64,000 nucleotides of DNA from Lonsdalea britannica (GCF_946477055.1 NZ_CAMKXG010000001.1:6682-70681), one strand, 5' to 3'; shown: positions 20,126-31,526, counted from the stretch's first letter. Notes: generated by a model not told the origin, from the letters alone. Translations and numbers: made by a program.

Positions 20126-20222
20126 CAAATCCCTTCGCCGGTATTAACCGGATCAGGTTCGACGGGTATTTTCTCAGCGTAAAGCGGACGGTATGACGGC
20201 TCCGGACTTTATCGCACCCCGT
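20126..20222 (-). promoter_or_regulatory. TPP riboswitch (THI element) of thiBPQ
   Basis: Read on the minus strand, the element begins GGGGTGCG and contains CTGAGA (complement of 20171-20176), then CGAACCTGATCCGGTTAATA and CCGGCGAAGGGATT, the near-invariant core of the thi box. The aptamer ends about 58 bases upstream of the thiB start. No T-run terminator is seen between aptamer and thiB, so control of translation initiation is more likely than termination. Confidence 0.95.
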
Positions 20223-20271
20223 TGAGAACTCACGCATTGTAGAGACTTCATGCCCGGAGTCAAAGCGCGCG

Positions 20272-21930
20272 TCAGTTTTCCGGCGGCGCGAACCAGGCGG
20301 ATTTGAAATCGAACCACCCCAGCGTATTCATCCGAATGCCGCGCATGCTGCGCTGGCCTTGCAATTGCAGCCAGTGGTGGAATAGCGGGTGGATCTGCTG
20401 CTGAGTCACGAGCGATTGGCTCCAGTCCGCCAGTGACCAACCGCCTTGACGCCACTGGCTGGCGTCTTCAGCCAGATCCCGATCCAGGCAGTGCTGCATC
20501 AGCGGCAGTTCATAGAGCAGGGCGAACAGAGAGAACTCCAGCGGCAGATAGAAGTTGGCGCTGCCGAGCCAGATGTCGCTCGGCTCGGCGCCCTGATACC
20601 ACTCAGCATAGTCGATATGGCGGACAGACAGCGTGACGCCGTGGGCCGATAGCAGTCGACGAATGATGTCGCTGATGTCCTGATACTCGGCATGCTCATG
20701 ATAAAAGGTGAGCGTCAGATGCGTGAGGTCGGTGGGTTTGTCCTGCGTCAGGCGTGGCTGGGCGTGGTGCCAGCGCGGGAGCAGGCCGTAGGCCGGGGAC
20801 CAGTTGCACTGGTAAGTTTCGTCCGCGAGTCCGAGTAGGGCGACCGGGCTCAGAGCCTGACATAGCCAGTCCCTGACCTCCGGGCGTGAGGTCAACGGCG
20901 AACGCCGGTCAAACAGCAAAAAGTAACAGCCTTCCTCTAATCGATTTTCCAGCTCGTTGTTGGGCGAATTGTCGTTTTGCAGTTGCAGCGAACAGGAGGG
21001 CGCGTCCAGCGCGTCCGGCAACACCCAAACGCTGACTTCATCAATCAGCGCGCGGTAGCCAAAGTAGTCGTCGAAGGCGTTGATTTTCAGCTGTGTATTG
21101 CTGTTGCGCAGCACGGCGTAAGGGCCGGTGCCCACCGGGTGGCGGGTGAAATCAGGGAGCGTTTTCCACTCCTGCGGCAAAATCATCGCGGACACGCTGC
21201 CGAGCAGCCAGGGCAACCAGATATCGGGCGTCGTCAGCCGCACATCCAGCACGGAAGGCATGGGCGATTCAATGGCGCAGAGATGAGAGAACAGCGGCAT
21301 GGCGGTGATGCGTTGCAGAGAGGCGATTACATCTTCCATCGTCAGTTCCCGACCATGATGAAAGCGTACGGCGGGGCGCAGATAAAAACGCCAGTGCAGG
21401 GGCGTCACCTGCTGCCAGTGGTGCGCTAAATCCGGCAGGAGTTCCCCATTTTCCTCATTTATGGTGGTTAACCCGCTAAAAATCTGGCGGGCCAGGTGCG
21501 TTTCCGATCGTCGCAACGCGGAGCCGGGCAGCAGATTGCGCATTGGCCGGTAGTAGGCGATGCGCAGCAGATGTTTGCCCTGCCGGAAGCTGCGCCCGAT
21601 GTGGGAAAGCAGCATCTGCCGCACCTGCGATTTATCCCCCACCAACTGCACCAGTTGGTCAATCCGATCCTGCTCCAGCAGGTCTTCCGCCCGCTGTTGC
21701 TGGAGCGTCAGGCCGGTGTAGAGGAAGCTGAGACGCGAGCGTTTTCCTCGTCCCGCTTCGGCTTCCCAGGTCAACCATCCCTCTTCCTGCATGGCGCGCA
21801 GCAGCGACCGAATATGCCGTCGCGAGCAATTGAGTACGCCGGTCAGCTCCTGCAGCGTGGTGTCAGTAGGCTGTCCTTGCAAGTGTTGCCAGAGCCGAAT
21901 GAACTGTTGTTGCAGTCGAGATGAGGACAT
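20272..21930 (-). CDS. sgrR: Sugar-phosphate stress transcriptional activator SgrR
   Basis: SgrR activates the small RNA gene sgrS when glucose-phosphate accumulates. The 552-residue protein (551 in E. coli) has an N-terminal winged-helix region ([21 protein letters not shown], then [16 protein letters not shown]) and a C-terminal solute-binding-like domain (ABC family 5) thought to sense a small molecule. The C-terminus [21 protein letters not shown] is nearly identical to E. coli. It is divergent from sgrS with about 75 bp between them, as in E. coli. Confidence 0.97.
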   Translation of the reverse strand: MSSSRLQQQFIRLWQHLQGQPTDTTLQELTGVLNCSRRHIRSLLRAMQEEGWLTWEAEAGRGKRSRLSFLYTGLTLQQQRAEDLLEQDRIDQLVQLVGDKSQVRQMLLSHIGRSFRQGKHLLRIAYYRPMRNLLPGSALRRSETHLARQIFSGLTTINEENGELLPDLAHHWQQVTPLHWRFYLRPAVRFHHGRELTMEDVIASLQRITAMPLFSHLCAIESPMPSVLDVRLTTPDIWLPWLLGSVSAMILPQEWKTLPDFTRHPVGTGPYAVLRNSNTQLKINAFDDYFGYRALIDEVSVWVLPDALDAPSCSLQLQNDNSPNNELENRLEEGCYFLLFDRRSPLTSRPEVRDWLCQALSPVALLGLADETYQCNWSPAYGLLPRWHHAQPRLTQDKPTDLTHLTLTFYHEHAEYQDISDIIRRLLSAHGVTLSVRHIDYAEWYQGAEPSDIWLGSANFYLPLEFSLFALLYELPLMQHCLDRDLAEDASQWRQGGWSLADWSQSLVTQQQIHPLFHHWLQLQGQRSMRGIRMNTLGWFDFKSAWFAPPEN

Positions 21931-22036
21931 AAAGGGGAACTCCGCAGCCTAAAGTCATCAATATATTTTCCCCTATCTTACGTTGATACTTTGTCATAAC
22001 GAAAGCGCAAATAATGAACGGTCGGAGGGCATGACG

Positions 22037-22201
22037 ATGGCACTATCACGATTGTATCGGAGTTATCGCAACATCTTGTCCCTGGGACACTCGGCGTGGG
22101 GGCGCTGGTTGTCGTCATCTCAGCGTCTGGCGCTGCTGATGCAGGTGACGCAATGGCAGACGGAGCATATGTCTGATGAGGAATACCGTCACTGGATTTG
22201 A
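22037..22201 (+). CDS. sgrT: SgrT, small inhibitor of the glucose PTS transporter
   Basis: SgrT is a small protein made from within SgrS that blocks glucose uptake through PtsG (EIICB-Glc). The ATG at 22037 has GGAGG eight to nine bases upstream and gives 54 residues; another in-frame ATG at 22031 lies too near that site. The central WLSSSQRLALLMQVTQW corresponds to WLSVPQRLTMLEGLMQW of the 43-residue E. coli SgrT. The extra N-terminal residues and the tail MSDEEYRHWI make it longer than in E. coli. Confidence 0.85.
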   Translation: MALSRLYRSYRNILSLGHSAWGRWLSSSQRLALLMQVTQWQTEHMSDEEYRHWI

Positions 22202-22247
22202 CGGTAACAAGACTTCTGTTTTCTGAGTGATGGTGAAGCTTTCACCG

Positions 22248-22276
22248 GCCGGCGGTTACCCCGCCGGCTTTTTTTT
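22248..22276 (+). terminator. SgrS intrinsic terminator
   Basis: An eight-base-pair GC stem (GCCGGCGG with CCGCCGGC, loop TTACC) is followed by eight T residues. In SgrS this T tail also serves as the Hfq-binding end. Confidence 0.95.
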
Positions 22277-22492
22277 GCCCGAAATAAGTGACGGCATCTT
22301 ATGCTAATATGAGCTATAAAGTGGGTGAAGGGACGTCAATGTCGATATAAACATTCAACCTATGGTAACATGTTAGTAAATGAAACTGGGTTAATCGGTT
22401 ATAGCGAAATAAAAAACTATCTTGATGTGACCATCCTTCAGTGAGACGTTTCAATTCAGTCTATTACATTAAAACAGGTAAAATAATTCACT

Positions 22493-23998
22493 ATGAAGTT
22501 ACGCAGAAAAAAGGCAAGACCCATCGTTCTGGGCGATGTCACTATTATTGATGACACGCGTTTACGTAAGGCCATTACCGCAGCTGCGCTCGGCAATGCC
22601 ATGGAATGGTTCGATTTCGGTGTGTATGGCTTTGTTGCCTACGCTCTGGGCCAGGTCTTCTTCCCCGGCGCTAACCCTAGCGTCCAGATGATCGCCGCGC
22701 TGGCGACATTCTCCGTTCCCTTCCTGATTCGTCCGCTGGGCGGGCTGTTCTTCGGCTCGTTGGGCGACAAATACGGCCGTCAGAAAATACTGGCCATCAC
22801 CATTATCATCATGTCGGTCAGTACCTTCTGTATCGGGTTGATACCGTCCTATAACTCCATTGGGATCTGGGCGCCGATACTGTTGCTGCTGGCTAAAATG
22901 GCCCAGGGCTTCTCTGTGGGCGGCGAATATACCGGCGCGTCGATCTTCGTCGCCGAATATTCTCCGGACCGGAAACGTGGCTTCATGGGAAGCTGGCTGG
23001 ACTTCGGCTCCATCGCCGGGTTTGTTCTGGGCGCGGGCGTCGTGGTGCTGATCTCTGCCATCATCGGCGAAGCGGCGTTCCTGGAATGGGGCTGGCGTAT
23101 TCCGTTCTTCCTGGCGCTGCCGCTGGGTATCATCGGCCTCTACCTGCGTCATGCGCTGGAAGAAACGCCGGCGTTCCAGCAGCACGTTGAGAAGATGGAA
23201 AAAGACGATCGCGATGGTCTGAACACCGGACCGCGTGTCTCTTTCAAAGAGATCGCCACTAAGCACTGGAAAAGTCTGCTGTCCTGTACGGGTCTGGTGA
23301 TTGCCACCAACGTCACCTACTACATGCTGTTGACGTATATGCCGAGCTACCTGTCGCATAATCTGCACTACTCCGAGAACCACGGTGTGCTGATCATCAT
23401 CGCCATCATGATCGGGATGCTGTTCGTACAGCCGGTGATGGGACTGCTGAGCGACCGCTTCGGACGTAAACCGTTTGTCGTTATCGGCAGCGTGGCGATG
23501 TTCCTGCTGGCAATCCCTTGCTTCATGATGATCAACAGCGGTGCCATCGGCCTGATTTTCCTGGGTCTGCTGATACTGGCTGTCATTCTGAACGCCTTTA
23601 CCGGTGTGATGGCGTCTTCGCTGCCCGCGATGTTCCCGACGCACATCCGTTACAGTGCGCTGGCCAGCGCCTTTAACATCTCGATCCTGGTTGCCGGTCT
23701 GACGCCGACGGCGACAGCGTGGCTGGTTGAAGCCAGCAACAACCTGTTCATGCCGGCCTACTACCTGATGGTGATTGCCGTTATTGGTCTGGTGACGGGT
23801 ATCTTCATGAAGGAAACGGCTAATAAGCCGCTGAAAGGCGCGACGCCAGCCGCTTCCGACCTGAGTGAAGCTAAAGAGTTGCTGCGCGAGCATCACGATA
23901 ATATCGAGCATAAAATCGAAGATATTAACGAGCAGATCACTGAGTTGGAGAAGAAACGCCAGTCTCTGATCGACCAGCATCCTCGCATTAACGAGTAA
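22493..23998 (+). CDS. proP: Osmosensory proline/betaine transporter ProP
   Basis: ProP is a proton symporter of the major facilitator family that takes up proline, glycine betaine and related osmoprotectants when osmolality rises. The 501-residue product (500 in E. coli) has 12 predicted membrane segments and the signature LGDKYGRQKILA between segments 2 and 3. A C-terminal antiparallel coiled-coil region (about residues 463-497: heptads in SEAKELLREHHDNIEHKIED) is the part that tunes osmotic activation. The upstream 216 bp must carry its promoters. In E. coli the gene next to sgrS is setA, and proP lies far away. Confidence 0.97.
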   Translation: MKLRRKKARPIVLGDVTIIDDTRLRKAITAAALGNAMEWFDFGVYGFVAYALGQVFFPGANPSVQMIAALATFSVPFLIRPLGGLFFGSLGDKYGRQKILAITIIIMSVSTFCIGLIPSYNSIGIWAPILLLLAKMAQGFSVGGEYTGASIFVAEYSPDRKRGFMGSWLDFGSIAGFVLGAGVVVLISAIIGEAAFLEWGWRIPFFLALPLGIIGLYLRHALEETPAFQQHVEKMEKDDRDGLNTGPRVSFKEIATKHWKSLLSCTGLVIATNVTYYMLLTYMPSYLSHNLHYSENHGVLIIIAIMIGMLFVQPVMGLLSDRFGRKPFVVIGSVAMFLLAIPCFMMINSGAIGLIFLGLLILAVILNAFTGVMASSLPAMFPTHIRYSALASAFNISILVAGLTPTATAWLVEASNNLFMPAYYLMVIAVIGLVTGIFMKETANKPLKGATPAASDLSEAKELLREHHDNIEHKIEDINEQITELEKKRQSLIDQHPRINE

Positions 23999-24011
23999 TC
24001 GTCAGGCGCTT

Positions 24012-24036
24012 TCAGGAAAGTGTTCTGCTTTCCTGA
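24012..24036 (+). repeat. Perfect hairpin after proP
   Basis: TCAGGAAAG and CTTTCCTGA form a nine-base-pair stem around seven bases, just after the proP stop and before a second hairpin with a T run. It has no T run of its own and may stabilise the 3' end. Confidence 0.6.
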
Positions 24037-24041
24037 GACTC

Positions 24042-24084
24042 AATCAGGCAGAAGCCCACAGGGCCTCTGCCTGATTTTTTTTCT
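24042..24084 (+). terminator. proP intrinsic terminator
   Basis: AATCAGGCAGA pairs with TCTGCCTGATT, with an inner GCCC/GGGC stem, followed by a run of T's. This is a strong terminator for proP. Confidence 0.9.
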
Positions 24085-24290
24085 CCCCCGGAATTTTTTT
24101 CGACTCTCTCTCTGTCAAATACGGTGATTACCAGCCGGGCTGGCCGTTAAAACATTCACCTTATAATAATCAATTAAGTTAAGTATTTAGGTGATCATAT
24201 TATCGCCACAAAATAGTTGAAGCTTAAATGGTGCCCGTTGTATTGTCCGCTGCGATTTATTTTGTCATATTTTGAAAGGAAAACTCACAC

Positions 24291-24632
24291 ATGGCCGAAT
24301 ATGGAAAAGCAGTACCAAGAGAAGTAAAAGGATGGAACTGGGGCGCATTTATGTTCAACGTCATCTGGGGCGTGGGCAACAAAACTTACCTGCCGCTGCT
24401 GTGTTTTGTTCCTCTGTTGAATATCGTTTGGGTATTTGTGTGTGGCTTCAAGGGCAACGAGTGGGCCTGGCAGAACGCCGATTATGATGATGTTGAGACG
24501 TTTAAACGCGTACAGAATAGCTGGAACAGAGCTGGTCTGTTTGCCTTCGTTCTGGCGCTGATCTCGGTATTTTTCTCTATATTTGTTATGTCCGCATTGA
24601 TGGCGTCGTTAGCGGGCGCAATGCTGCGTTAA
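24291..24632 (+). CDS. Small inner-membrane protein of unknown function (DUF2628-like)
   Basis: The 113-residue product begins MAEYGKAVPREVKGWNWGAF and has about three hydrophobic segments (roughly residues 20-30, 34-53 and 83-110). The pattern of a Trp-Asn-Trp-Gly-Ala-Phe N-terminus, a GFKGNEWAWQNA loop and an amphipathic helix with FKRVQNSWNRAG is found in small uncharacterised enterobacterial membrane proteins; I do not know its function. AAAGGAA lies about 11 bases before the ATG. It stands alone between the proP terminator and a candidate terminator of its own, so it is probably a single-gene unit. Confidence 0.75.
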   Translation: MAEYGKAVPREVKGWNWGAFMFNVIWGVGNKTYLPLLCFVPLLNIVWVFVCGFKGNEWAWQNADYDDVETFKRVQNSWNRAGLFAFVLALISVFFSIFVMSALMASLAGAMLR

Positions 24633-24644
24633 TTCCATCAAAAC

Positions 24645-24681
24645 AATGGCATTGATCGCTGCGTGATGAATGCCATTTCTT
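24645..24681 (+). terminator. Candidate terminator after the small membrane protein gene
   Basis: AATGGCATT at 24645-24653 is the exact reverse complement of AATGCCATT at 24669-24677; a weak T-rich stretch (TCTTTATTC) follows. The loop is rather long (15 bases), so the call is moderate. Confidence 0.5.
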
Positions 24682-24778
24682 TATTCATCTTCCCCGTTTT
24701 AACCATCTTGATCGCCTGTATTTCTCACTTTCTCCTCACTCTGCGAAGTCGCGACCACCTTCTGTAAATCCCTGTATC

Positions 24779-24797
24779 AATAATTGTTCTCATTATC
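24779..24797. promoter_or_regulatory. Candidate Fur box upstream of the siderophore-interacting protein gene
   Basis: The 19-mer AATAATTGTTCTCATTATC matches 14 of 19 positions of the Fur consensus GATAATGATAATCATTATC. It lies 55 bp before the start of a gene whose family is normally iron-regulated. Confidence 0.7.
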
Positions 24798-24851
24798 AGT
24801 TGAATGCTAACATTCCTCGTTCGGACACGGTGAAAAACCAGAGGAATGAGC

Positions 24852-25757
24852 ATGGCGGGAGCGAAAGAGTACAAGATTTTCGAGGTGGCATTAGCGCGTA
24901 AACAGACGCTGAGCCCGTCAATGATGCGCTGTGTTTTCAGCGGTGAGTCGGTTCGCGAGATGACCACCGGTGCGCCCGATCAGCGTATTAAACTCCTGTT
25001 CCCTGCCATTGACGGTACGCCGTCTCAATTGCCGGATGTCGCTAACTGGTATACCGAACTGCTGGCGTTGCCAAAACGCCAGCGTCCCATTGCGCGAACC
25101 TATACCCTCCGTCGTCTTAATGCGGCAGCGGGGGAGCTGGAGGTGGAGTTCGTCATCCACGGTACCGAAGGCCCGGCGTCATCGTGGGCGATGAGCGCCG
25201 AGCCGGGAGATCGCCTTCAGGTGGTGGCGCCCTGCGCCGCCTCGGAGAGCAGCCAAAGCGGTTATGAATGGCGGCCTACGGAACAGACCCGTCGGGCGCT
25301 GCTGATCGCCGATGAAACCGCATTTCCCGCCGTAAAGGGGATTCTGGAGCAGTTGGCCGGGCTGGCGTCGCCGCCACAGGTGCAGGCCTTTATCGAACTG
25401 CCTCTGCGCGCCGACTGTCAGGATTTCAGCCATTTCACCTTCGCCGACATCCATTGGTTGCCGCGCGAGGGAAGCGGAGCAAACCACGGCGAGCGGCTGC
25501 TGGATGCGGTGCGCGATGAGCTTCTCCTGCCGCAGGCCCAAAGCGAGCCTCCCGTCGTCGAGTTATCGGACGTCCCCGAAGACGAGCTATTGTGGGAAAG
25601 GGCGGAGAGTCAGCACGGACAGTTCTTCGGCTGGGTGGCCGCTGAATCATCGGTGGTGAAAGCCTTGAGGCGATATCTGGTGGGCGAGCGCGGTGTTGCG
25701 CGCGAGTCGATGGCGTTTATGGCTTACTGGTGTCAGGGGCCGCGTCGGGAGCGGTAA
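24852..25757 (+). CDS. Siderophore-interacting (ferric-chelate reductase) FAD protein
   Basis: Proteins of this family (ViuB/YqjH type) reduce ferric siderophores in the cytoplasm to release iron. The ATG at 24852, with GAGGA about seven bases upstream, gives 301 residues; an ATG six bases earlier is too close to the site. The flavin-binding motif RTYTLR is at residues 82-87 and a SIP-type FAD/NAD(P)H domain follows (GPASSWAMSAEPGD; ALLIADETAFPAV). The C-terminus contains MAYWCQGP, as in YqjH-like members. No siderophore genes lie nearby. A Fur-box-like site is upstream. Confidence 0.88.
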   Translation: MAGAKEYKIFEVALARKQTLSPSMMRCVFSGESVREMTTGAPDQRIKLLFPAIDGTPSQLPDVANWYTELLALPKRQRPIARTYTLRRLNAAAGELEVEFVIHGTEGPASSWAMSAEPGDRLQVVAPCAASESSQSGYEWRPTEQTRRALLIADETAFPAVKGILEQLAGLASPPQVQAFIELPLRADCQDFSHFTFADIHWLPREGSGANHGERLLDAVRDELLLPQAQSEPPVVELSDVPEDELLWERAESQHGQFFGWVAAESSVVKALRRYLVGERGVARESMAFMAYWCQGPRRER

Positions 25758-25783
25758 AAAAAAGGGCCCGCCGAAGCGAGCCC
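25755..25783 (-). terminator. leuABCD operon terminator
   Basis: On the minus strand GGGCTCGC and GCGGGCCC form a stem (one G-T pair) around TTCG, followed by a run of nine T's. It lies 24 bases after the leuD stop codon; the A run on the plus strand makes it unlikely to end the convergent gene efficiently. Confidence 0.85.
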
Positions 25784-25806
25784 TGAGCATCATGACACGG
25801 TGAGGC

Positions 25807-26409
25807 TTAGCGCAGGAATGTCGGCTGCGTTTCCTCGTAGCGGGCAATCGCCGCTTCGTGTTGCAGCGTCAGGCCGATGTTATCCAGACCGTTGATCATG
25901 CAGTGGCGGCGGAAACTATCGATTTCAAACGAATAGCTTTTATCGCCTGCTTTCACGATCTGAGCTTCCAGATCGACGGTGAAAGTCATGCCTTCATTGT
26001 TTTCCACCAGGGTAAACAGTTCGTCGACGTCGGCGTCGCTCAGCCGCACCGGCAGCAGCTGGTTATTCAAGGCGTTGCCGTAGAAAATATCGGCGAAGCT
26101 CGGCGCGATCACCACGCTGAAGCCGTAGTCGGTCAGCGCCCAAGGCGCATGTTCGCGGGATGAACCGCAGCCGAAGTTTTCACGGGTCAGCAAGATGCTG
26201 GCGCCTTTGTAACGAGGCTGGTTCAGCACAAATTCAGGATTAGGCTGCTGGCCTGCGTCATCCAGAAAACGCCAGTCATTGAACAGGTGCTGACCGAAAC
26301 CGGTGCGGGTGACCTTCTGCAGAAACTGCTTGGGAATGATGGCATCGGTATCGACGTTGGCGTTGTCCAGCGGGACGACCAGACCAGTATGTTGAGTAAA
26401 TTTAGTCAT
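25807..26409 (-). CDS. leuD: 3-isopropylmalate dehydratase small subunit LeuD
   Basis: LeuD pairs with LeuC to isomerise 2-isopropylmalate to 3-isopropylmalate in leucine synthesis. The 200-residue product (201 in E. coli) contains the substrate-recognition and swivel-domain segments [18 protein letters not shown] and [16 protein letters not shown]. It starts 12 bases after leuC and ends the leuABCD operon. Confidence 0.97.
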   Translation of the reverse strand: MTKFTQHTGLVVPLDNANVDTDAIIPKQFLQKVTRTGFGQHLFNDWRFLDDAGQQPNPEFVLNQPRYKGASILLTRENFGCGSSREHAPWALTDYGFSVVIAPSFADIFYGNALNNQLLPVRLSDADVDELFTLVENNEGMTFTVDLEAQIVKAGDKSYSFEIDSFRRHCMINGLDNIGLTLQHEAAIARYEETQPTFLR

Positions 26410-26421
26410 GGGTTATCCCTC

Positions 26422-27822
26422 TCAGTTCAGTTCACGAATGTCGGCGAAACGCCCGGTCACCGCAGCCGCGGCGGCCATTGCGGGGCTGACCAGATGAGTC
26501 CGTCCGGCACGACCCTGACGACCTTCGAAGTTGCGGTTGCTGGTGGAAGCACAACGCTCGCCCGGATTCAGACGGTCGTTGTTCATCGCCAGACACATTG
26601 AGCAGCCAGGCAGGCGCCATTCGAAGCCCGCTTCGATAAAGATCTTGTCCAGACCTTCCTCTTCTGCCTGCGCTTTTACCGGACCAGAGCCGGGGACGAC
26701 CATTGCCTGCACGCCCGCAGCCACTTTGCGGCCTTTGGCAATAGCGGCCGCAGCGCGCAGATCTTCAATCCGCGAGTTGGTGCAGGAGCCGATGAAGACT
26801 TTGTCGATGGCGACGTCGGTCAGTTTGATACCCGCTTTCAGACCCATGTAATTCAGCGCTTTCTCGGCAGAGGCGCGCTCAACCGGATCGTTGAAGGATT
26901 CCGGTGCCGGGATAGCCTGATTCACGCCGATCACCTGACCGGGGTTGGTGCCCCAGGTGACCTGCGGCGCGATGTCGGCGGCGTTCAGCGTGACGACGCT
27001 GTCGAACTGCGCATCCGCGTCTGACTTCATGGTCTTCCAGTATTCGACGGCGTTTTCCCATTCTTCGCCCTTCGGCGAGAACTGACGACCTTTCAGGTAG
27101 GCAAACGTCGTTTCATCCGGGGCGACCAGACCGGCTTTCGCACCCATCTCAATCGCCATGTTGCACAGGGTCATACGGCCTTCCATGCTCAGCGCTTGGA
27201 TAGCCTTGCCGCAAAACTCGACCACATGCCCGGTGCCGCCAGCGCTGCCGGTTTTGCCGATGATCGCCAATACGATGTCTTTGGCCGTGATGCCCGGAGC
27301 CGCATCGCCGGTCACTTCGATCTTCATGGTTTTCGCGCGGCATTGTTTCAGGGTCTGCGTCGCCATGACGTGTTCAACTTCGGACGTCCCGATGCCGAAT
27401 GCCAGCGAACCGAACGCGCCGTGGGTGGCCGTGTGGGAGTCGCCGCAGACGATGGTCATGCCCGGCAGCGTCATACCCTGCTCAGGACCGATCACGTGAA
27501 CGATGCCCTGATAAGGATGGTTCAGGTCGTACAGCTGAACGCCGAACGCCTGGCAGTTTTTGATCAGCTCCTGCATCTGAATACGGGCCATCTCGCCGCT
27601 CGCGTTGATGTCGCGAGTCTGGGTGGAGACGTTGTGATCCATCGTGGCGAAGGTTTTGCCGGGCTGACGCAGCTGACGTCCTTTCGCACGCAGACCGTCA
27701 AACGCCTGAGGCGAGGTCACTTCATGCACCAGATGACGGTCGATATACAGCAGCGGCGTTTCGTTTTCCGCTTCGTACACGACGTGCGCATCGAATAATT
27801 TCTGATATAACGTTTTACCCAT
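26422..27822 (-). CDS. leuC: 3-isopropylmalate dehydratase large subunit LeuC
   Basis: LeuC is the iron-sulfur subunit of isopropylmalate isomerase, an aconitase-family enzyme. The product is 466 residues, identical in length to E. coli. The [4Fe-4S] ligands are expected at the cysteine in [13 protein letters not shown] and at Cys407 and Cys410 (GCSMCLAMN). It starts two bases after the leuB stop codon. Confidence 0.98.
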   Translation of the reverse strand: MGKTLYQKLFDAHVVYEAENETPLLYIDRHLVHEVTSPQAFDGLRAKGRQLRQPGKTFATMDHNVSTQTRDINASGEMARIQMQELIKNCQAFGVQLYDLNHPYQGIVHVIGPEQGMTLPGMTIVCGDSHTATHGAFGSLAFGIGTSEVEHVMATQTLKQCRAKTMKIEVTGDAAPGITAKDIVLAIIGKTGSAGGTGHVVEFCGKAIQALSMEGRMTLCNMAIEMGAKAGLVAPDETTFAYLKGRQFSPKGEEWENAVEYWKTMKSDADAQFDSVVTLNAADIAPQVTWGTNPGQVIGVNQAIPAPESFNDPVERASAEKALNYMGLKAGIKLTDVAIDKVFIGSCTNSRIEDLRAAAAIAKGRKVAAGVQAMVVPGSGPVKAQAEEEGLDKIFIEAGFEWRLPGCSMCLAMNNDRLNPGERCASTSNRNFEGRQGRAGRTHLVSPAMAAAAAVTGRFADIRELN

Positions 27823-27824
27823 GA

Positions 27825-30493
<2,669 letters not shown>

Positions 30494-30536
30494 CGCTCTG
30501 GTTCCTTTGTCTTGTTAATTCTGACGCCCGGCGAGT

Positions 30537-30565
30537 AAAAAAAAACCCGCGCAACGGCGCGGGTT
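30537..30565 (-). terminator. leu operon attenuator terminator
   Basis: On the minus strand AACCCGCGC and GCGCGGGTT form a perfect nine-base-pair stem with loop CGTT, followed by a long T run. It lies between the leuL stop codon and leuA. Confidence 0.95.
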
Positions 30566-30587
30566 CTTTGAAGGTGTGGCGTGAAAA

Positions 30588-30671
30588 TCAGCTGTGAATT
30601 TCGCCCACCGGCATACCGCGCATATTGGATGCGATTAGTAGTAGGCCTAGTAGTTTAGCGAAGTGGGACAT
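30588..30671 (-). CDS. leuL: leu operon leader peptide LeuL
   Basis: The 27-residue peptide starts MSHFAKLLGLLLIASNMRG and ends GMPVGEIHS; E. coli LeuL is 28 residues and starts MSHIVRFTGLLLLNAF. Five leucine codons, all the rare CTA, occur within seven codons, so translation should stall there when Leu-tRNA is limiting and prevent formation of the attenuator downstream. A GGAAGA sequence lies upstream of the ATG. Confidence 0.93.
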   Translation of the reverse strand: MSHFAKLLGLLLIASNMRGMPVGEIHS

Positions 30672-30715
30672 GCTGATTGTCTTCCAATGTTTGTTAGTAA
30701 ATTGCTTCTCTATTA

Positions 30716-30744
30716 TTGGTACTTGAATACTGTGGGTATGTCAA
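30716..30744 (-). promoter_or_regulatory. Probable leu operon promoter
   Basis: A perfect -35 box TTGACA (complement of 30739-30744) is followed after 17 bases by a weak -10 box TACCAA. It lies about 45 bases upstream of the leuL start. A strong -35 with a weak -10 is also seen in the E. coli leu promoter. Confidence 0.6.
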
Positions 30745-31526
30745 CGTTTGATTTTTGCGGCAACGTGGGATTTCTCGGCCTGATTTCGGCGATAAAATTG
30801 GTCTGAATTGTCCTTAAAACAGACGACTCCATTGGTTGAGATGTCGAATGCCTGAGCAGGCGGTATCGCCGTATAAAGATAAAAATAGGGCATTTACGAG
30901 CAGGAAAAGGGATAAGTGCCGATAATATTTTTTGCTGACCTACTCAAAGGTCGTGGGATATTTTCAGACCAAGGCCAATTCTTTTGGAGTTTTAACGTAG
31001 TAAAAGTGCTTTTGGCAGAGAATTCCCCGAACGCGCGCAAACGTGTGAAGTCGGCGTGATTTGCCTGCCGCACAAACTGACATTATGTTAATGCGTCCTC
31101 GATTGCGGGGGGCCAAAATGCCCGGACGTTATCCCTCAAAAATCCGCGTTTAAAACGTCTTTTGACGCGGATAAAAAAATCGACCGGCAGGGGGATTTTG
31201 TCAGAAAAATGCGTTCGGCGGATTTTTCAGGCTGGCGACGCTGTTTTTACCTATGCACAGGATGGATTGTTTCCACGGATATCGCGAACAAGACGTCAGC
31301 AAGGATTAACGCGTCCACCCGAAAGCGTGAGTAGGGTCACCGTTATAACCCGGTGCAGCCCCGTCGGGGCTAGTGCAATGCTAAACAGTCTATGCGTGTC
31401 ATCATACTGTGATAAAAGCGGTTGCTGACCGGAAGGTTATGCGGTTAGATCGAGCAGATATCCCTGGTTAGTTTATGGCTATCATTCCATTAATTCTTCA
31501 TTATCTGACTTATTAAGGGGTTACCA
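30745..31526. other. Long noncoding spacer between leu promoter and cra
   Basis: No convincing protein gene is present. A plus-strand open frame at 31162-31428 (88 codons) has no ribosome-binding site and no recognisable similarity. In E. coli this interval holds leuO and ilvIH; I see no fragment of either. It contains a GC hairpin (AGCCCC-GTC-GGGGCT, 31357-31371), an inverted repeat ATCCGCGT/ACGCGGAT (31142-31149 and 31165-31172), and a 13-codon open frame (31475-31516) that ends ten bases before cra. Confidence 0.6.

Larger units (their letters stand above)
22005..22276 (+). ncRNA. sgrS: Small RNA SgrS (dual-function; encodes SgrT)
   Basis: SgrS is an Hfq-dependent RNA that represses ptsG and other sugar-transport mRNAs during glucose-phosphate stress. 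The pairing core CTGAGTGATGGTG at 22223-22235 matches the E. coli CUGAGUAUUGGUG region except for two central bases. It is followed by a small hairpin GGTGAAGCTTTCACC and then by the GCCGGCGG/CCGCCGGC terminator with eight T's, the same architecture as E. coli. The 5' end is uncertain; 22005 is estimated from the E. coli spacing to sgrT. Confidence 0.88.

Noticed and set aside
22562-23980. Minus-strand open frame of 472 codons inside proP
   Set aside because: Antisense to a well-conserved transporter gene, with His/Arg/Gln-rich low-complexity translation and no start signals.
31162-31428. 88-codon plus-strand open frame in the leu-cra spacer
   Set aside because: No ribosome-binding site, no hydrophobic or domain pattern, and no resemblance to LeuO, IlvI or IlvH.
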